From Gemmatimonadetes bacterium SCN 70-22 (lineage in GTDB: Bacteria; Gemmatimonadota; Gemmatimonadetes; Gemmatimonadales; Gemmatimonadaceae): a stretch of 64,000 bases of DNA. Both the position numbers and the translations under genes were made by a program. The stretch's first letter is position 1, and each line of letters begins with the position of its first letter. The notes beneath the pieces were generated by a model. That model was not told the DNA's origin, made no database searches, and saw only the letters and a list, made by a program, of their open reading frames with translations. Positions 16,859 through 24,951 of the stretch are shown piece after piece. The stretch lies in contig MEDZ01000005.1 of assembly GCA_001724275.1 (NCBI GenBank), positions 56,176 through 120,175 on the forward strand, read 5' to 3'.

Positions 16859-16951
16859 GTGTACACATCGATCGTCGTTCCGCTCGACGGCTTGGCATTC
16901 GGCAAGACGGCGAGTGCGGCGGCGGTCGCCGAGGCTTGCGACCACGGGCGG
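16859..16951 (+). pseudogene. N-terminal remnant of a universal stress protein
   Basis: GTG 16859 has GGGAG upstream and encodes VYTSIVVPLDGLAFGKTA, the typical first strand and P-loop-like start of a UspA domain. After about 30 codons similarity ends and the frame runs out of phase through the HMA-like gene. It is the first reading frame behind the operator at 16738-16780, so an original USP gene here was truncated, leaving its promoter to serve the genes behind it. Confidence 0.65.
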
Positions 16952-16976
16952 ACGGGTGCTCGAGGAGTTGAGCGAG

Positions 16977-17537
16977 ATGGCGCGGGCATACACGACCGTG
17001 CCCCTGCAGTCGCCGGACAGCGGCCGCGAGGTACGCAGCATCGAACGGGCACTGCGCCGGATACCGGGCGTGACGCGAGTCAGTGTGAATCCCGTGACCG
17101 AGATGGCATACGTGGAATACGATCCGGCGCAGTGCGACGAGCGGCGCTTCCGGCACGCGGTCGCCGATGCAACTGGTGGGAGCCTCGGTCCGCCGTGCGT
17201 TGGCCCCGCACACGGCGACGGCCGTGACGCGGGGCGGCGCGGGGCCCGTCGCCCGGCGTTGCTCATCGGCGCGGGGACAGCCGTCCTCGCGGCTCTCGTC
17301 GGTGTGGGCGCCGCGCTCTTCCCGTTCCACCCGGCACTGACCCGCGCCTGGGAGATGCTCGTGGTCGGCGTCGATTCGGCCGGTGTCGTCGCGCTCCCCG
17401 TCGGCATCGTCGAGGCCTTCGTCGCCGGCTGGGTCGCCGGCGGGATCGGCGTGTGGGCCGCTCGGCTGATCGCCGCCGCCCGTCGCGCCGGTCCTCGACC
17501 CCGAAGCCCTCGCGGGCAGGTCCATGCCAGCCGATGA
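16977..17537 (+). CDS. HMA-like domain protein without CXXC, with two membrane helices
   Basis: 186 aa. Residues 10-70 have the fold pattern of a heavy-metal-associated domain (REVRSIERALRRIPGVTRV, then YVEYDPAQCDERRF), but the metal-binding GMTCXXC is replaced by SPDSGRE, so it should not bind metal in the usual way. Two membrane helices follow (residues about 95-115 and 130-160). Such HMA-plus-TM proteins resemble the N-termini of P-type ATPases without the catalytic part. ATG 16977 has GAGGAG upstream. The end overlaps the start of the cfa gene by 14 bases, suggesting co-translation. Confidence 0.6.
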   Translation: MARAYTTVPLQSPDSGREVRSIERALRRIPGVTRVSVNPVTEMAYVEYDPAQCDERRFRHAVADATGGSLGPPCVGPAHGDGRDAGRRGARRPALLIGAGTAVLAALVGVGAALFPFHPALTRAWEMLVVGVDSAGVVALPVGIVEAFVAGWVAGGIGVWAARLIAAARRAGPRPRSPRGQVHASR

Positions 17538-19086
17538 CCCGCGCGCGACCGATCAGGCACGCCTTCGGGCGCTGCACGCCGGCGGCGCCGAGCAACGGAT
17601 CCCCACTCCACCCGCACCCGGTTCGGCCACTCGGATGACTGACGAAGCGATGTCCCGAGCGCGAGACCTCCGCAGCACGCGAGTGCCCTATCTGCAGGTC
17701 GCGCGGCGGGTGATGGACGAGCTGTTCGGCCCGGCGCACGAGCGACGCTTCGCCGTGCGCTACTGGTCGGGCGCGACCGAATGGCCCGCTGACGGGCGGG
17801 TGCCCCCGTTCACGATCGTCCTCCGTGCGCCCTGGACGCTCCGCCGCATGTTCTGGCCGCCCACGGAGCTCGCGCTCGTGGAGGCGTTCGTGCGCGGCGA
17901 TGTGGACTTGGAGGGCGACCTCGTGGCGGCGGCCGAGATCGCCCCCCTCCTGGCCGAGCGCCTGCGCTCGCCGCGCCGACTCGCCCGGCTGGCGGCGCTC
18001 CTGCTCCAACTTCCCGGTGGTCCTCCCATGGAGGGGGCGGCGACCTCGCCGACGGCCACGGTGGGTGCGGCAACAGGTCTCGCCGGCCGCCGCCACAGCC
18101 GCACGCGCGACGCGTCCGCGATCCGCCGGCACTACGACGTCGGGAATGATTTCTACGGGCTCTGGCTGGACGCGGAGCGGGTCTACTCGTGCGGCTACTT
18201 CCCCACCGGCGACGAGGACATCCACGCGGCGCAGCGGGCGAAGCTCGATCTCATCTGCCGCAAGCTCCGCCTGCGTCCTGGAGAGCGGCTGCTCGACATC
18301 GGCTGCGGGTGGGGCGGCCTAGTGCGGCACGCGGCGCGGCACTACGGCGTCGAGGCGCTGGGGATCACGCTCAGCCCGGCCCAGGCCGAGTACGCGGTGG
18401 CACGCATCGCTGACGAGGGTATCGCCGACTGCTGCCGCGTCGAGGTGCGCGACTACCGTGACCTCCCCGCCGATGCGGTGTTCGACAAGGTGGCGAGCGT
18501 CGGAATGTTCGAGCACGTCGGTCGCGCGCAGCTCCCGCCGTACTTCCGCGCCGCACTCCGTCTCACGCGGCCCGGTGGACTCTTCCTCAACCACGGCATC
18601 GTCAGCCTGGCCGACGCGCGCGCCCGCGACGCCGACGGCCCGCCGCGGCGGCTGTGGGGCAAGGGGAAGTTCATGGACCGGTACGTCTTCCCGGATGGGG
18701 AGCTCGTGCCCCTCGCTGTGGCGCTCGTGACCGCGGAGGGCGCCGGCTTCGAGACGCGCGACATCGAGAGCCTGCGCGAACACTACGCCCTCACGCTGCG
18801 GCACTGGGTGCGGCGGCTGGAGACGCGCGCCGACGAGGCGGTGCGGCTCGTCGGGCCGGAGACCTACCGCGTCTGGCGACTCTACATGGCCGCCTCTGCC
18901 CACGCGTTCGCGACGGCGCAGATCGGTGTAGTGCAGGTGCTCTTCGCCAAGCTCGACGCCGCGGGTCGCTGCCCTCTTCCGCGGACCCGCACCGACCTGT
19001 TGCCCTCCACCGACGGCCGCATTTTCCGCGAACCCGCGGGGCCTGTCCTGTTGTCGTCTTTCTCACCGGAGACTCCGTCGCCATGA
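17524..19086 (+). CDS. cfa: cyclopropane-fatty-acyl-phospholipid synthase
   Basis: 520 aa, longer than the usual 380-430 because of a polar N-terminal extension of about 45 residues. Transfers a methylene group from S-adenosylmethionine to unsaturated acyl chains in membrane phospholipids. Family motifs: HYDVGNDFYGLWLD, YSCGYF, the SAM site LLDIGCGWGG near residue 258, MFEHVG, and FLNHGI. Internal ATGs at 17636 and 17650 are possible starts, and 17650 would remove most of the extension; the upstream ATG is kept because of overlap with the HMA-like gene. Cyclopropanation is a classic stationary-phase and stress adaptation, which fits control by the USP-linked operator. Confidence 0.93.
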   Translation: MPADDPRATDQARLRALHAGGAEQRIPTPPAPGSATRMTDEAMSRARDLRSTRVPYLQVARRVMDELFGPAHERRFAVRYWSGATEWPADGRVPPFTIVLRAPWTLRRMFWPPTELALVEAFVRGDVDLEGDLVAAAEIAPLLAERLRSPRRLARLAALLLQLPGGPPMEGAATSPTATVGAATGLAGRRHSRTRDASAIRRHYDVGNDFYGLWLDAERVYSCGYFPTGDEDIHAAQRAKLDLICRKLRLRPGERLLDIGCGWGGLVRHAARHYGVEALGITLSPAQAEYAVARIADEGIADCCRVEVRDYRDLPADAVFDKVASVGMFEHVGRAQLPPYFRAALRLTRPGGLFLNHGIVSLADARARDADGPPRRLWGKGKFMDRYVFPDGELVPLAVALVTAEGAGFETRDIESLREHYALTLRHWVRRLETRADEAVRLVGPETYRVWRLYMAASAHAFATAQIGVVQVLFAKLDAAGRCPLPRTRTDLLPSTDGRIFREPAGPVLLSSFSPETPSP

Positions 19087-19121
19087 CCGGCGTCACCGGT
19101 CAGACTCGCACTAAATCCATT

Positions 19122-19215
19122 ATGGACAACGCCGTCGCCGTGGTGCAGGCGTACCGGCACGTGGCGGGTTCTTCACGATCACCGAGTCTACGGAGATCGA
19201 GGCGGCGCGGTGGCG
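19122..19215 (+). pseudogene. broken N-terminus of a conserved hypothetical gene (copy 1)
   Basis: ATG 19122 encodes MDNAVAVVQAYRHVAG, after which a one-base shift gives FFTITESTEIEAARWR. The 46939 remnant reads DNAVALVQAYLRVNGYFTV, so both are pieces of the same unknown family. No intact copy exists in the window. I recognise the DNAVALVQAYL-type start only as a hypothetical-protein N-terminus and assign no function. Confidence 0.6.
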
Positions 19216-19222
19216 CAGCAGC

Positions 19223-19300
19223 GGTATCGGCGCGACGCTCGACTCGCGCTTCTTCGACGACCTGCGCTTCGCTCCGATGATTCGGCTCGACAGCATTCGC
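19223..19300 (+). pseudogene. C-terminal fragment of a phospholipase-D-type gene
   Basis: 26 codons read GIGATLDSRFFDDLRFAPMI and then RLDSIR, matching the end of the intact PLD-type protein at 27627-29189 (VGATLDSLFLEDLRFADEIR). Neither a start nor the catalytic motifs remain. It is one of several gene fragments packed side by side here. Confidence 0.7.
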
Positions 19301-19403
19301 GGCCACGTAGGGCAGCACGGCGCCGCACGCGTGGTGTCGGCCTCGTGGCGGTGTTCGTGTACGCCAGCCGATTGCCGGTGCCCCGAGCGAACCTGAGATC
19401 GGA

Positions 19404-19785
19404 ATGCACCGCACAACGTGGAGGTCTCCCGGACGGACGATGCGCGTTATCGTCGTCGACATCGGCCAGGGCCGCGCCGTCGACACGATTGCCGTGGACG
19501 CGCCGCCGCACGGCTTGCGACTGAGCCCCGACGGACGCGAGATTCAGGGGGCGGTCTCGAACGACAACAGCGTGACAACAGCGTGACAACAGCGTCTCGG
19601 CGACCGCTACGCAAACGGCGCGGGAGGTGGTGCGCATCCCGATCGGGCGCTCACCCGTCCGGCTCGCCGTGACACCGGACGGTCGGTTCGTCTACGTCGC
19701 CAATGGCGCACCGAGACAGCCCCGGACAGCACGGGCTGGGTGATAGACACCCGGCAGAACGCGGTGGCCGTTACGCTGATCACCG
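19404..19785 (+). pseudogene. decayed YVTN beta-propeller gene
   Basis: Pieces in different frames match the intact gene at 7254: PHNVEVSR; then VDTIAVDAPPHGLRLSPDGR against VDMIPTGASPHGLRMSPDGR; then [20 protein letters not shown]; then [14 protein letters not shown]. At 19562-19594 the 11-base block GACAACAGCGT, present once in the intact gene, is repeated three times, which is a slippage scar and shifts the frame. No intact start or stop. Confidence 0.8.
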
Positions 19786-19793
19786 GCCTGGAC

Positions 19794-20030
19794 GTCACGA
19801 CGCGTATCCTGAGCTCCGCCGCATGTTCGTGCAGCAGCGTGACCGCGGCCAGCGTCGGCACGTCGCCGGCACAGACCATGACGGCGTCCGGCTCGGTGCC
19901 GCGGTCGTTGCTCGCCCACTCCCAGATCTTCACTCCTGCCGTGCAGTGGTTCACGGCCGCATCCATGTCGAGGAATTGGAGCGACGGCTGCTTCCCCGCT
20001 ACGATCACGTTCACGTAGTTGCGGCTCCCG
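19794..20030 (-). pseudogene. internal fragment of phosphoketolase
   Basis: About 79 codons on the minus strand match the C-terminal part of the intact phosphoketolase at 32721-35108: [20 protein letters not shown], then [20 protein letters not shown], ending at LRIRVV. Similarity starts and stops abruptly at both ends. There is no promoter or start. It lies back-to-back with the decayed propeller gene. Confidence 0.88.
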
Positions 20031-20200
20031 CCCAACCGAATGACCTTGGGTCGAAAGGCGACTGAAGGCGTGGTCAAGAAGCCTTGAGGGGACCTGTGCC
20101 AGGTGCTCGCTTGAGGACTCGCCTGCGTAGCTTCCGTAGCCGGCCGGATGCGATCGTTGGCCGCCCGGATGCCCACGACTGAAGAGGAGCTACGACGCAG

Positions 20201-21247
20201 ATGGAAATGGCAAGCACGGTCGATGCACTGGTCGCACCCGGCAAGGGCATTCTCGCCGCCGACGAGAGCCAGGAGACGATTCGGAGGCGCTTCGAGCCGT
20301 ACGGCATCGAGCCCACCGAGGAGAACCAGCGCCGCTACCGACAGATGCTGTTCACAACGCCGGGACTGACGGACCACATCAGCGGCGTGATCCTGTTCGA
20401 CGAGACGATACGGCAGAGCACCGACGACGGTCGGCCGTTCGTCCAGCTCCTCGCGGCGAATGGCATCCTCCCGGGGATCAAGGTGGATGCCGGCGCCACC
20501 CCGCTGGCCGGGGCACCGGGCGAGCGGATCACCGAGGGGCTCGACGGGCTGCGCGCGCGGCTGGAGGAGTACCGGACGCTGGGTGCCCGCTTCGCGAAGT
20601 GGCGCGCCGTGATCACGATCGGTGCCAACCGCCCGAGCAGCTACTGCCTCGACGCGAACGCGCATGCCCTCGCCCGATACGCGGCACTGTGCCAGGAGGC
20701 CGGGCTGGTGCCTATCGTCGAGCCAGAGGTCCTGATGGACGGCACCCACTCGCTGGAGCGGAGCTTCGCGGTAACGGAGGCGACGCTGCAGCACGTCTTC
20801 GCGGCCGTTCGAGCCCAACGCGTGGTACTCGAGCACCTCCTGCTCAAGCCCAACATGGTCGTACCCGGCCCGGGCGGTGCAAACCGAGCCAGCGTCCGCG
20901 ACGTTGCCGAGGCGACGGTGCGCTGCCTGCAGCGAACGGTGCCAGCGGCGGTGCCAGGCGTCGTGTTCCTGTCCGGCGGACAGGACGCAGTGCTCGCCAC
21001 CGCACACCTGAACGCCATGAATGCCATGCCGGAGGCGCATCCGTGGCCGCTCAGCTTCTCCTTCGCGCGGGCACTGCAGGCCCCCGCACTGGAGGCATGG
21101 CGTGGCGAGGCGGCCAATGTCGTGGCGGGGCAGCGGGCGTTCCTCCACCGTCTCCGCTGCAACGCCGCGGCCAGTGAGGGGCGGTACACAGCTGAGATGG
21201 AGAGGGAGCGGTCAGCCGCTGCGCTCGCGGGGGAACAGAGCGACTGA
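20201..21247 (+). CDS. class I fructose-bisphosphate aldolase
   Basis: 348 aa, the length of the glycolytic class I (eukaryotic-type) aldolase family. Cleaves fructose 1,6-bisphosphate to dihydroxyacetone phosphate and glyceraldehyde 3-phosphate. Family features: [10 protein letters not shown] near residue 14, [15 protein letters not shown], the substrate region VEPEVLMDG, the Schiff-base lysine in LLLKPNMV near residue 225, and FLSGGQ. ATG 20201 has GAGGAG 14-20 bases upstream, rather far; ATG 20207 is no better. No 11-bp operator was found upstream; the region there is filled by gene fragments, which may have replaced the original promoter. A hairpin at 21267-21309 may end the transcript. 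Confidence 0.95.
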   Translation: MEMASTVDALVAPGKGILAADESQETIRRRFEPYGIEPTEENQRRYRQMLFTTPGLTDHISGVILFDETIRQSTDDGRPFVQLLAANGILPGIKVDAGATPLAGAPGERITEGLDGLRARLEEYRTLGARFAKWRAVITIGANRPSSYCLDANAHALARYAALCQEAGLVPIVEPEVLMDGTHSLERSFAVTEATLQHVFAAVRAQRVVLEHLLLKPNMVVPGPGGANRASVRDVAEATVRCLQRTVPAAVPGVVFLSGGQDAVLATAHLNAMNAMPEAHPWPLSFSFARALQAPALEAWRGEAANVVAGQRAFLHRLRCNAAASEGRYTAEMERERSAAALAGEQSD

Positions 21248-21266
21248 CCGTGCGTGTAGCCGTCGT

Positions 21267-21309
21267 CTGGCGGGAGTCGGTGCCGTGCCAGTCGGGCTTC
21301 TCCCGCCAG
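21267..21309 (+). terminator. hairpin downstream of aldolase
   Basis: A 10-bp stem CTGGCGGGAG pairs with CTCCCGCCAG around a 23-base loop, 20 bases after the stop. It lacks a T-tract, so it is only a probable terminator. Confidence 0.4.
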
Positions 21310-21429
21310 AGTGAAGACCTCGGGGCTGCCGGCGCGCCGAGCGCGCCAACGCTTACGGGCCAGGTTCCTCCCCCAGCGCCGCCAGCGAGAGGGCGTCGCG
21401 CGACGCCGCATCCATCCGTAACGGATGCC

Positions 21430-21780
21430 CTACCGTCGCGCGACGATCAGGGCAGCGATGATCAGCAGGGCGATCCAGCACGACCAGTACAGCGCCTCGA
21501 ACCACCAGACGCGTTCGCCCCCGCCCTCGCGCTCGATCCGGTGGCGCTCACGCATGCCCCACGCGTGGAGTACCGCCCCGGCGACGATCAGGACTACCGC
21601 GTAGCGCCCGACGTACGCGACGGCCAGCGCGCCCAGGCCGGCGCCGAGTGCGCCGGCCCCGGTACTCGAGACGAGCTCCGCGCGTTTCAGGCGCGCGCGA
21701 TGCCGCCGATCGGCGAGATCCGTCGGCATGCGCGTCGGTCCGGTCGGCGGAGGGGGACCATCGACCATAGGGCTCGTCAT
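21430..21780 (-). CDS. small membrane protein, hypothetical
   Basis: 116 aa from ATG 21780 (MTSPMVDG). A polar N-terminus of about 40 residues, then two hydrophobic helices (GAGALGAGLGALAVAYVG and RYAVVLIVAGAVLHAW) and a third near the end (WSCWIALLIIAALIVAR). Resembles small 2TM-1TM proteins of unknown role; no family recognised. The ATG overlaps the stop of the small Cys-containing reading frame (ATGA), which argues that it belongs to the M50 protease operon. Confidence 0.65.
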   Translation of the reverse strand: MTSPMVDGPPPPTGPTRMPTDLADRRHRARLKRAELVSSTGAGALGAGLGALAVAYVGRYAVVLIVAGAVLHAWGMRERHRIEREGGGERVWWFEALYWSCWIALLIIAALIVARR

Positions 21781-22013
21781 CCGACGAAACGGTTGCACAA
21801 CCCGACCGGCTCAGTGGCGTCGTCCGGCTCGAACACGCACGCATACGTCGACGACGCCGAGTCGGCGCCCCGCGTCGGCAGGGCAGACGAGGAGCCGCGC
21901 TCCACCGTCGCCGCCCCACCGATCGGTGTCACGTCGCTCCTCGGACAGCACATTGCTTCGGGGTGATCGGTGGGCCCCATGGCCGTGAAGGGCATCGGAC
22001 TCAGCCCGGCCAT
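21777..22013 (-). CDS. small Cys-containing protein, hypothetical
   Basis: About 78 aa from ATG 22013; ATG 21995 or 21980 are other options. Contains MCCPRSDVTPIGG, YACVFEP and GLCNRFVG, four Cys in a short soluble protein, suggesting metal binding or disulfides. The start at 22013 overlaps the end of the M50 protease gene by 13 bases, and its stop overlaps the next small gene by four bases. No family recognised. Expression as a real gene is supported only by the overlap pattern. Confidence 0.45.
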   Translation of the reverse strand: MAGLSPMPFTAMGPTDHPEAMCCPRSDVTPIGGAATVERGSSSALPTRGADSASSTYACVFEPDDATEPVGLCNRFVG

Positions 22014-22921
22014 GGCAGCACGATCGCGAGAAGCAGGACGAACGAGGCGACGGCGAGCGCCGCACGCCCGCGCCCGAGCCCCGGCTCCTCGTGCTGGGCC
22101 GGTGGATGCCCGGTGCCGGCGAAGGCCCACGCGATGAACGCCCACATGAGCCAGTGGCGCGAATAGAGCAGCCCCGCCGCGACCATCAGCGCGATGACGC
22201 TCTGGCCAAGCAGGGCCGCCCGGCGGCGCCCGAGCAGGGCGTAGGCGATGTGGCCGCCGTCGAGCTGCCCGACCGGCGCGAGGTTCAGCGCCGTCACCAC
22301 GAGGCCGATCCAGCCGGCGAAGGCCAGCGCACCGAGCTGCACGGCCTCCTGCGGAGAGGCGCCGGTGACGAGCGTATAGATTGCGCCGAAGAGAAACGAC
22401 GACGCCGGCGTCGTGCCGCCGTGCACGACGACCGCCTCGCCGCGCAGGCCGACGGCGAGAGCGACCAGCGCGGCGGCGAGCCCGGCGAGCGGACCGGCGA
22501 CCGCGATGTCGAACGTGGTGGCGCGATCGCGCGCGGCACTCCGCATCCGAATGAAGGCTCCGAAGGTGCCGAGGAAGACTGGCGCGGGAATGAAGTAAGG
22601 GAGCGTGACGTCCACCCCCCGACGGCGCGCGACCAGGTAGTGCCCGAGCTCGTGGATGCCGAGGATACCGACCAGCGCGAGTGCGTACGGCACACCGAGC
22701 ATCCACCGCGCCGGCTCGACCAGGAGGTTGACGCCTTGGTGCAGCGCCCCGGCCCAGGTGGTCGTGACGAGCGTGGCCAGGAAGAGGACCGCCGGCCACA
22801 GTGAGGCAGCTCGACGGCTGCCGCCGGACGAGAGGCTCGTCACGTCCGTTTCGCCGACGGCACCAACATCCTCCGCCAGCGGCTGGCGCCGATACGTCTC
22901 CACGTCGGGCTCTCGCGTCAT
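22001..22921 (-). CDS. M50 family (site-2 protease-type) membrane metalloprotease
   Basis: 306 aa. Zinc-binding HELGHYLVARRRGVDV near residue 105 and a second conserved motif APVGQLDGGH near residue 218, embedded in about six membrane helices. Site-2 proteases cut membrane segments of anti-sigma factors and other regulators; the substrate is unknown. Start ATG 22921 (MTREPD) is chosen for its strong GAGGAGACG site; ATG 22945 also has a usable GAGG. Controlled by the operator at 23067-23115. Two small genes follow with overlaps. The start region is long, polar and cytoplasmic. Confidence 0.88.
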   Translation of the reverse strand: MTREPDVETYRRQPLAEDVGAVGETDVTSLSSGGSRRAASLWPAVLFLATLVTTTWAGALHQGVNLLVEPARWMLGVPYALALVGILGIHELGHYLVARRRGVDVTLPYFIPAPVFLGTFGAFIRMRSAARDRATTFDIAVAGPLAGLAAALVALAVGLRGEAVVVHGGTTPASSFLFGAIYTLVTGASPQEAVQLGALAFAGWIGLVVTALNLAPVGQLDGGHIAYALLGRRRAALLGQSVIALMVAAGLLYSRHWLMWAFIAWAFAGTGHPPAQHEEPGLGRGRAALAVASFVLLLAIVLPWPG

Positions 22922-23066
22922 CGTCTCCTCGTGCTGTTGCGTCATTGTGCCTCGCGCCATCACGACTGTCACGACTGTCGCATCCGAATGCCGGCCGTTG
23001 CTTCGCCGGCGATCAGCGCGACCAGACCGAACAGCGCCTGGCTGCGATCTCCACCGCTGTACGCGA

Positions 23067-23115
23067 ATGATGCCGGCGCAAGCTGAGAGGCACCTGAGGC
23101 CGGACTGAGGGCACA
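23067..23115 (-). promoter_or_regulatory. TCAG 11-bp direct-repeat operator plus -10 (M50 protease)
   Basis: CTGA on the + strand at 23083, 23094 and 23105 in 11-bp steps; toward the protease gene the hexamer CATCAT (complement of 23067-23072) sits at the standard offset. Confidence 0.78.
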
Positions 23116-23174
23116 GTGGCGGACCACGCCGACGCGCGCCGTGGCATGACGCTCGGCGCGACGCGACCGTCGTC

Positions 23175-23217
23175 CTCATGCGGCATTCACCGCGTCCTCA
23201 TCCAGCCAGCGCATCGT
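23175..23217 (+). promoter_or_regulatory. TCA 11-bp direct-repeat operator plus -10 (ppsA remnant)
   Basis: Cores CTCAT, TTCAC and CTCAT with T at 23176, 23187 and 23198, then CATCGT at 23212-23217 at the standard 14-bp offset. The G of TCAG is not kept in any of the three. Divergently paired with the site at 23067-23115. The gene behind it is broken. Confidence 0.62.
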
Positions 23218-23305
23218 ACGGCTTCGGCGCGACGGGAGTCCTCGGCGATCGCGTGCGCCGACCGCTCGACGGTGGCGCCCACCGTCCGCGTGGAGCGTGG
23301 AGACG

Positions 23306-23562
23306 ATGACCGATTCCTGGATTCTCTGGTTGGACGACCTCGGCCTCGCCGACGTGCTGCGGGTGGGCCGTCGCGGAGACGGTGCATGCGCGCCCCGGCA
23401 ACCGCACCACCCTGAAGCGGCACGTCCTCGACGAGCAGGGCGACGTGCCGGCCACGGCTCGCAGCGTAGGGCAGGAGATCGGCGTCAGTGGCCAGGCGCC
23501 GAGCGACTATCCGGAGTTCGCACGCTTTCTGGTCGAGCAGGGCATCGACAGCATCTCCCTCG
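23306..23562 (+). pseudogene. ppsA: internally deleted phosphoenolpyruvate synthase gene
   Basis: ATG 23306 encodes MTDSWILWLDDLGLADVLRV, the typical PpsA N-terminus (WL..LG..DV..VG). About 50 codons later, and in another frame, 23470-23562 reads GQEIGVSGQAPSDYPEFARF and then LVEQGIDSISL, the PpsA C-terminal active-site region. The roughly 700 codons between are missing. PpsA makes phosphoenolpyruvate from pyruvate for gluconeogenesis; this copy cannot work. Its promoter module is still present. Confidence 0.8.
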
Positions 23563-23652
23563 CGGCCGCGACGGCGCGTCCGCCGGGCCGACCGCCGCAC
23601 CAGCGGGGGCGCTCGATCCTGGCGTCGGGGAGGATATCCGCTCTGACCGCGC

Positions 23653-24639
23653 GTGGCGCGTACGATGAGGCCGGTGAGGCGAGCCGCGATCCAACGGCGG
23701 GCGCCGGTACCGCCGGTACGCTGGCTGGCACTCCTGGCCGTGACGGTGTTCGCCGCGGTGTGCTACGTCGGCATCAAGCTCGGCCTCGCGGACGCCCCAC
23801 CGCTCGTCTTCGGCGGCCTGCGCGCTTTGATCGCCGGCGTGGTCCTGCTGGCGGTCAGCGCGTCGCTGCGGACGCCCTGGCGGCCGGCGCGGCGCGACGC
23901 TTGGCCGCTCGCGCTGCTTGCGCTCACGGCCACGACCGCGACCTACGGGGCCATGTTCGCGAGCCCCGCGCAGATGGGGGCAGGGCTCGCCTCGGTGCTC
24001 GGCAACGTGCAGCCGCTGCTCGTCCTCGTGCTCGGCGCCCTCTTTCTTGGTGAGCGGCTCACCCGGGGCAAGGGCCTGGCACTGGCGGCCGGCCTCGTGG
24101 GCGTCGGGTTGATCCTCTATCCGGCGATCACCGCCCCGGTCGGTGGCGGTGGGTCGGCGATGGGCGCCTCGTTGGCCCTCGGCGCGTCGGCTGGAGCGGC
24201 GGTGGGGAGCGTCGTCGTGAAGCGCATCCGGGTCCGTCCCGGGCTCGTGGCTCTCACGGGGTGGCAGCTCGTCATCGGGAGCGTGCCGCTCCTGATCATG
24301 GCGGCACTGCAGCCGGGCGGCCTCGCGATCCGGTGGACGGCGACGTTCGCCCTCGTACTCCTCTTCCTCGCGCTCCTCGGCACCGCGCTGCCGACGACGC
24401 TCTGGTTCTGGCTGTTGCAGGACGAGGATGCGGGCCGCCTCTCGATGTTCCTCTTCCTGATCCCGGTGCTCGGCCTCGGGCTTGGCGCCGTCGCATTCGG
24501 CGAACGGATCGGCGTGCTCGAGGGAGCCGGCGTGCTCGTCATCGTGCTCGGCCTGGTCGCCATGTCCCGGGAGATGCGCCGCGCTCCGTCACGAGACCGG
24601 GCGGTCGACCCATCAGCGCGCCCACGCCGCGCCGTGTGA
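23653..24639 (+). CDS. EamA/DMT-family membrane transporter
   Basis: 328 aa with ten predicted membrane helices in two EamA halves; conserved features GLRALIAGVVLL, the ends of helix pairs FLGERLTRGKG and AFGERIGVLEGAGV, and LLQDEDAGRLSMFLFLIPV. Exports or imports small metabolites; the substrate is not predictable. GTG 23653 or ATG 23665 are possible starts; neither has a clear ribosome site. No 11-bp operator lies directly in front, but the ppsA promoter at 23175-23217 could read through. Confidence 0.85.
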   Translation: MARTMRPVRRAAIQRRAPVPPVRWLALLAVTVFAAVCYVGIKLGLADAPPLVFGGLRALIAGVVLLAVSASLRTPWRPARRDAWPLALLALTATTATYGAMFASPAQMGAGLASVLGNVQPLLVLVLGALFLGERLTRGKGLALAAGLVGVGLILYPAITAPVGGGGSAMGASLALGASAGAAVGSVVVKRIRVRPGLVALTGWQLVIGSVPLLIMAALQPGGLAIRWTATFALVLLFLALLGTALPTTLWFWLLQDEDAGRLSMFLFLIPVLGLGLGAVAFGERIGVLEGAGVLVIVLGLVAMSREMRRAPSRDRAVDPSARPRRAV

Positions 24640-24646
24640 CCGTCGG

Positions 24647-24689
24647 CTCAGCCGGGCCACAGGTGACGTTCAGCTTCCGGCACGATGCT
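24647..24689 (+). promoter_or_regulatory. TCAG 11-bp direct-repeat operator plus -10 (USP remnant/DUF2933-like)
   Basis: Cores CTCAG, CACAG and TTCAG at 24647, 24658 and 24669 (11-bp steps), then GATGCT at 24684-24689 at the standard offset. Drives the truncated USP at 24819 and probably the two small membrane proteins behind it. Confidence 0.7.
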
Positions 24690-24818
24690 ATCATCATCGG
24701 GTCAGAGCATGCGCGACGCCGGCTACGTCGGTGTGCGAGCCTGACACCCCCACTACCCCCCACTACCCGCCGCTCGCCACGGCCCGATGTCGCCCGGCGG
24801 CAGATCTTGAAGGTCGTG

Positions 24819-24872
24819 ATGCACGCCTCAATCCTGGTTCCCCTCGACGGCTCCCCGCCGGTCGACACCCGC
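24819..24872 (+). pseudogene. N-terminal remnant of a second universal stress protein
   Basis: ATG 24819 with GAAGG upstream encodes MHASILVPLDGSPPVDTRHG; the first strand and loop match a UspA domain, then similarity is lost after about 18 codons. Like the remnant at 16859, it is the first frame behind an intact operator. Confidence 0.65.
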
Positions 24873-24951
24873 CACGGCGTGACCACGAGACGCATCACCA
24901 CGCAGTGGAGACATCCGGGAGACATCCGGAACGGCTCCGGGGAGGCCCCAC

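Noticed and set aside
20041..20130. CTGA/TTGA spaced elements before the class I aldolase as an operator
   Set aside because: Only loosely periodic, wrong orientation for the aldolase gene, and no -10 at the fixed offset.
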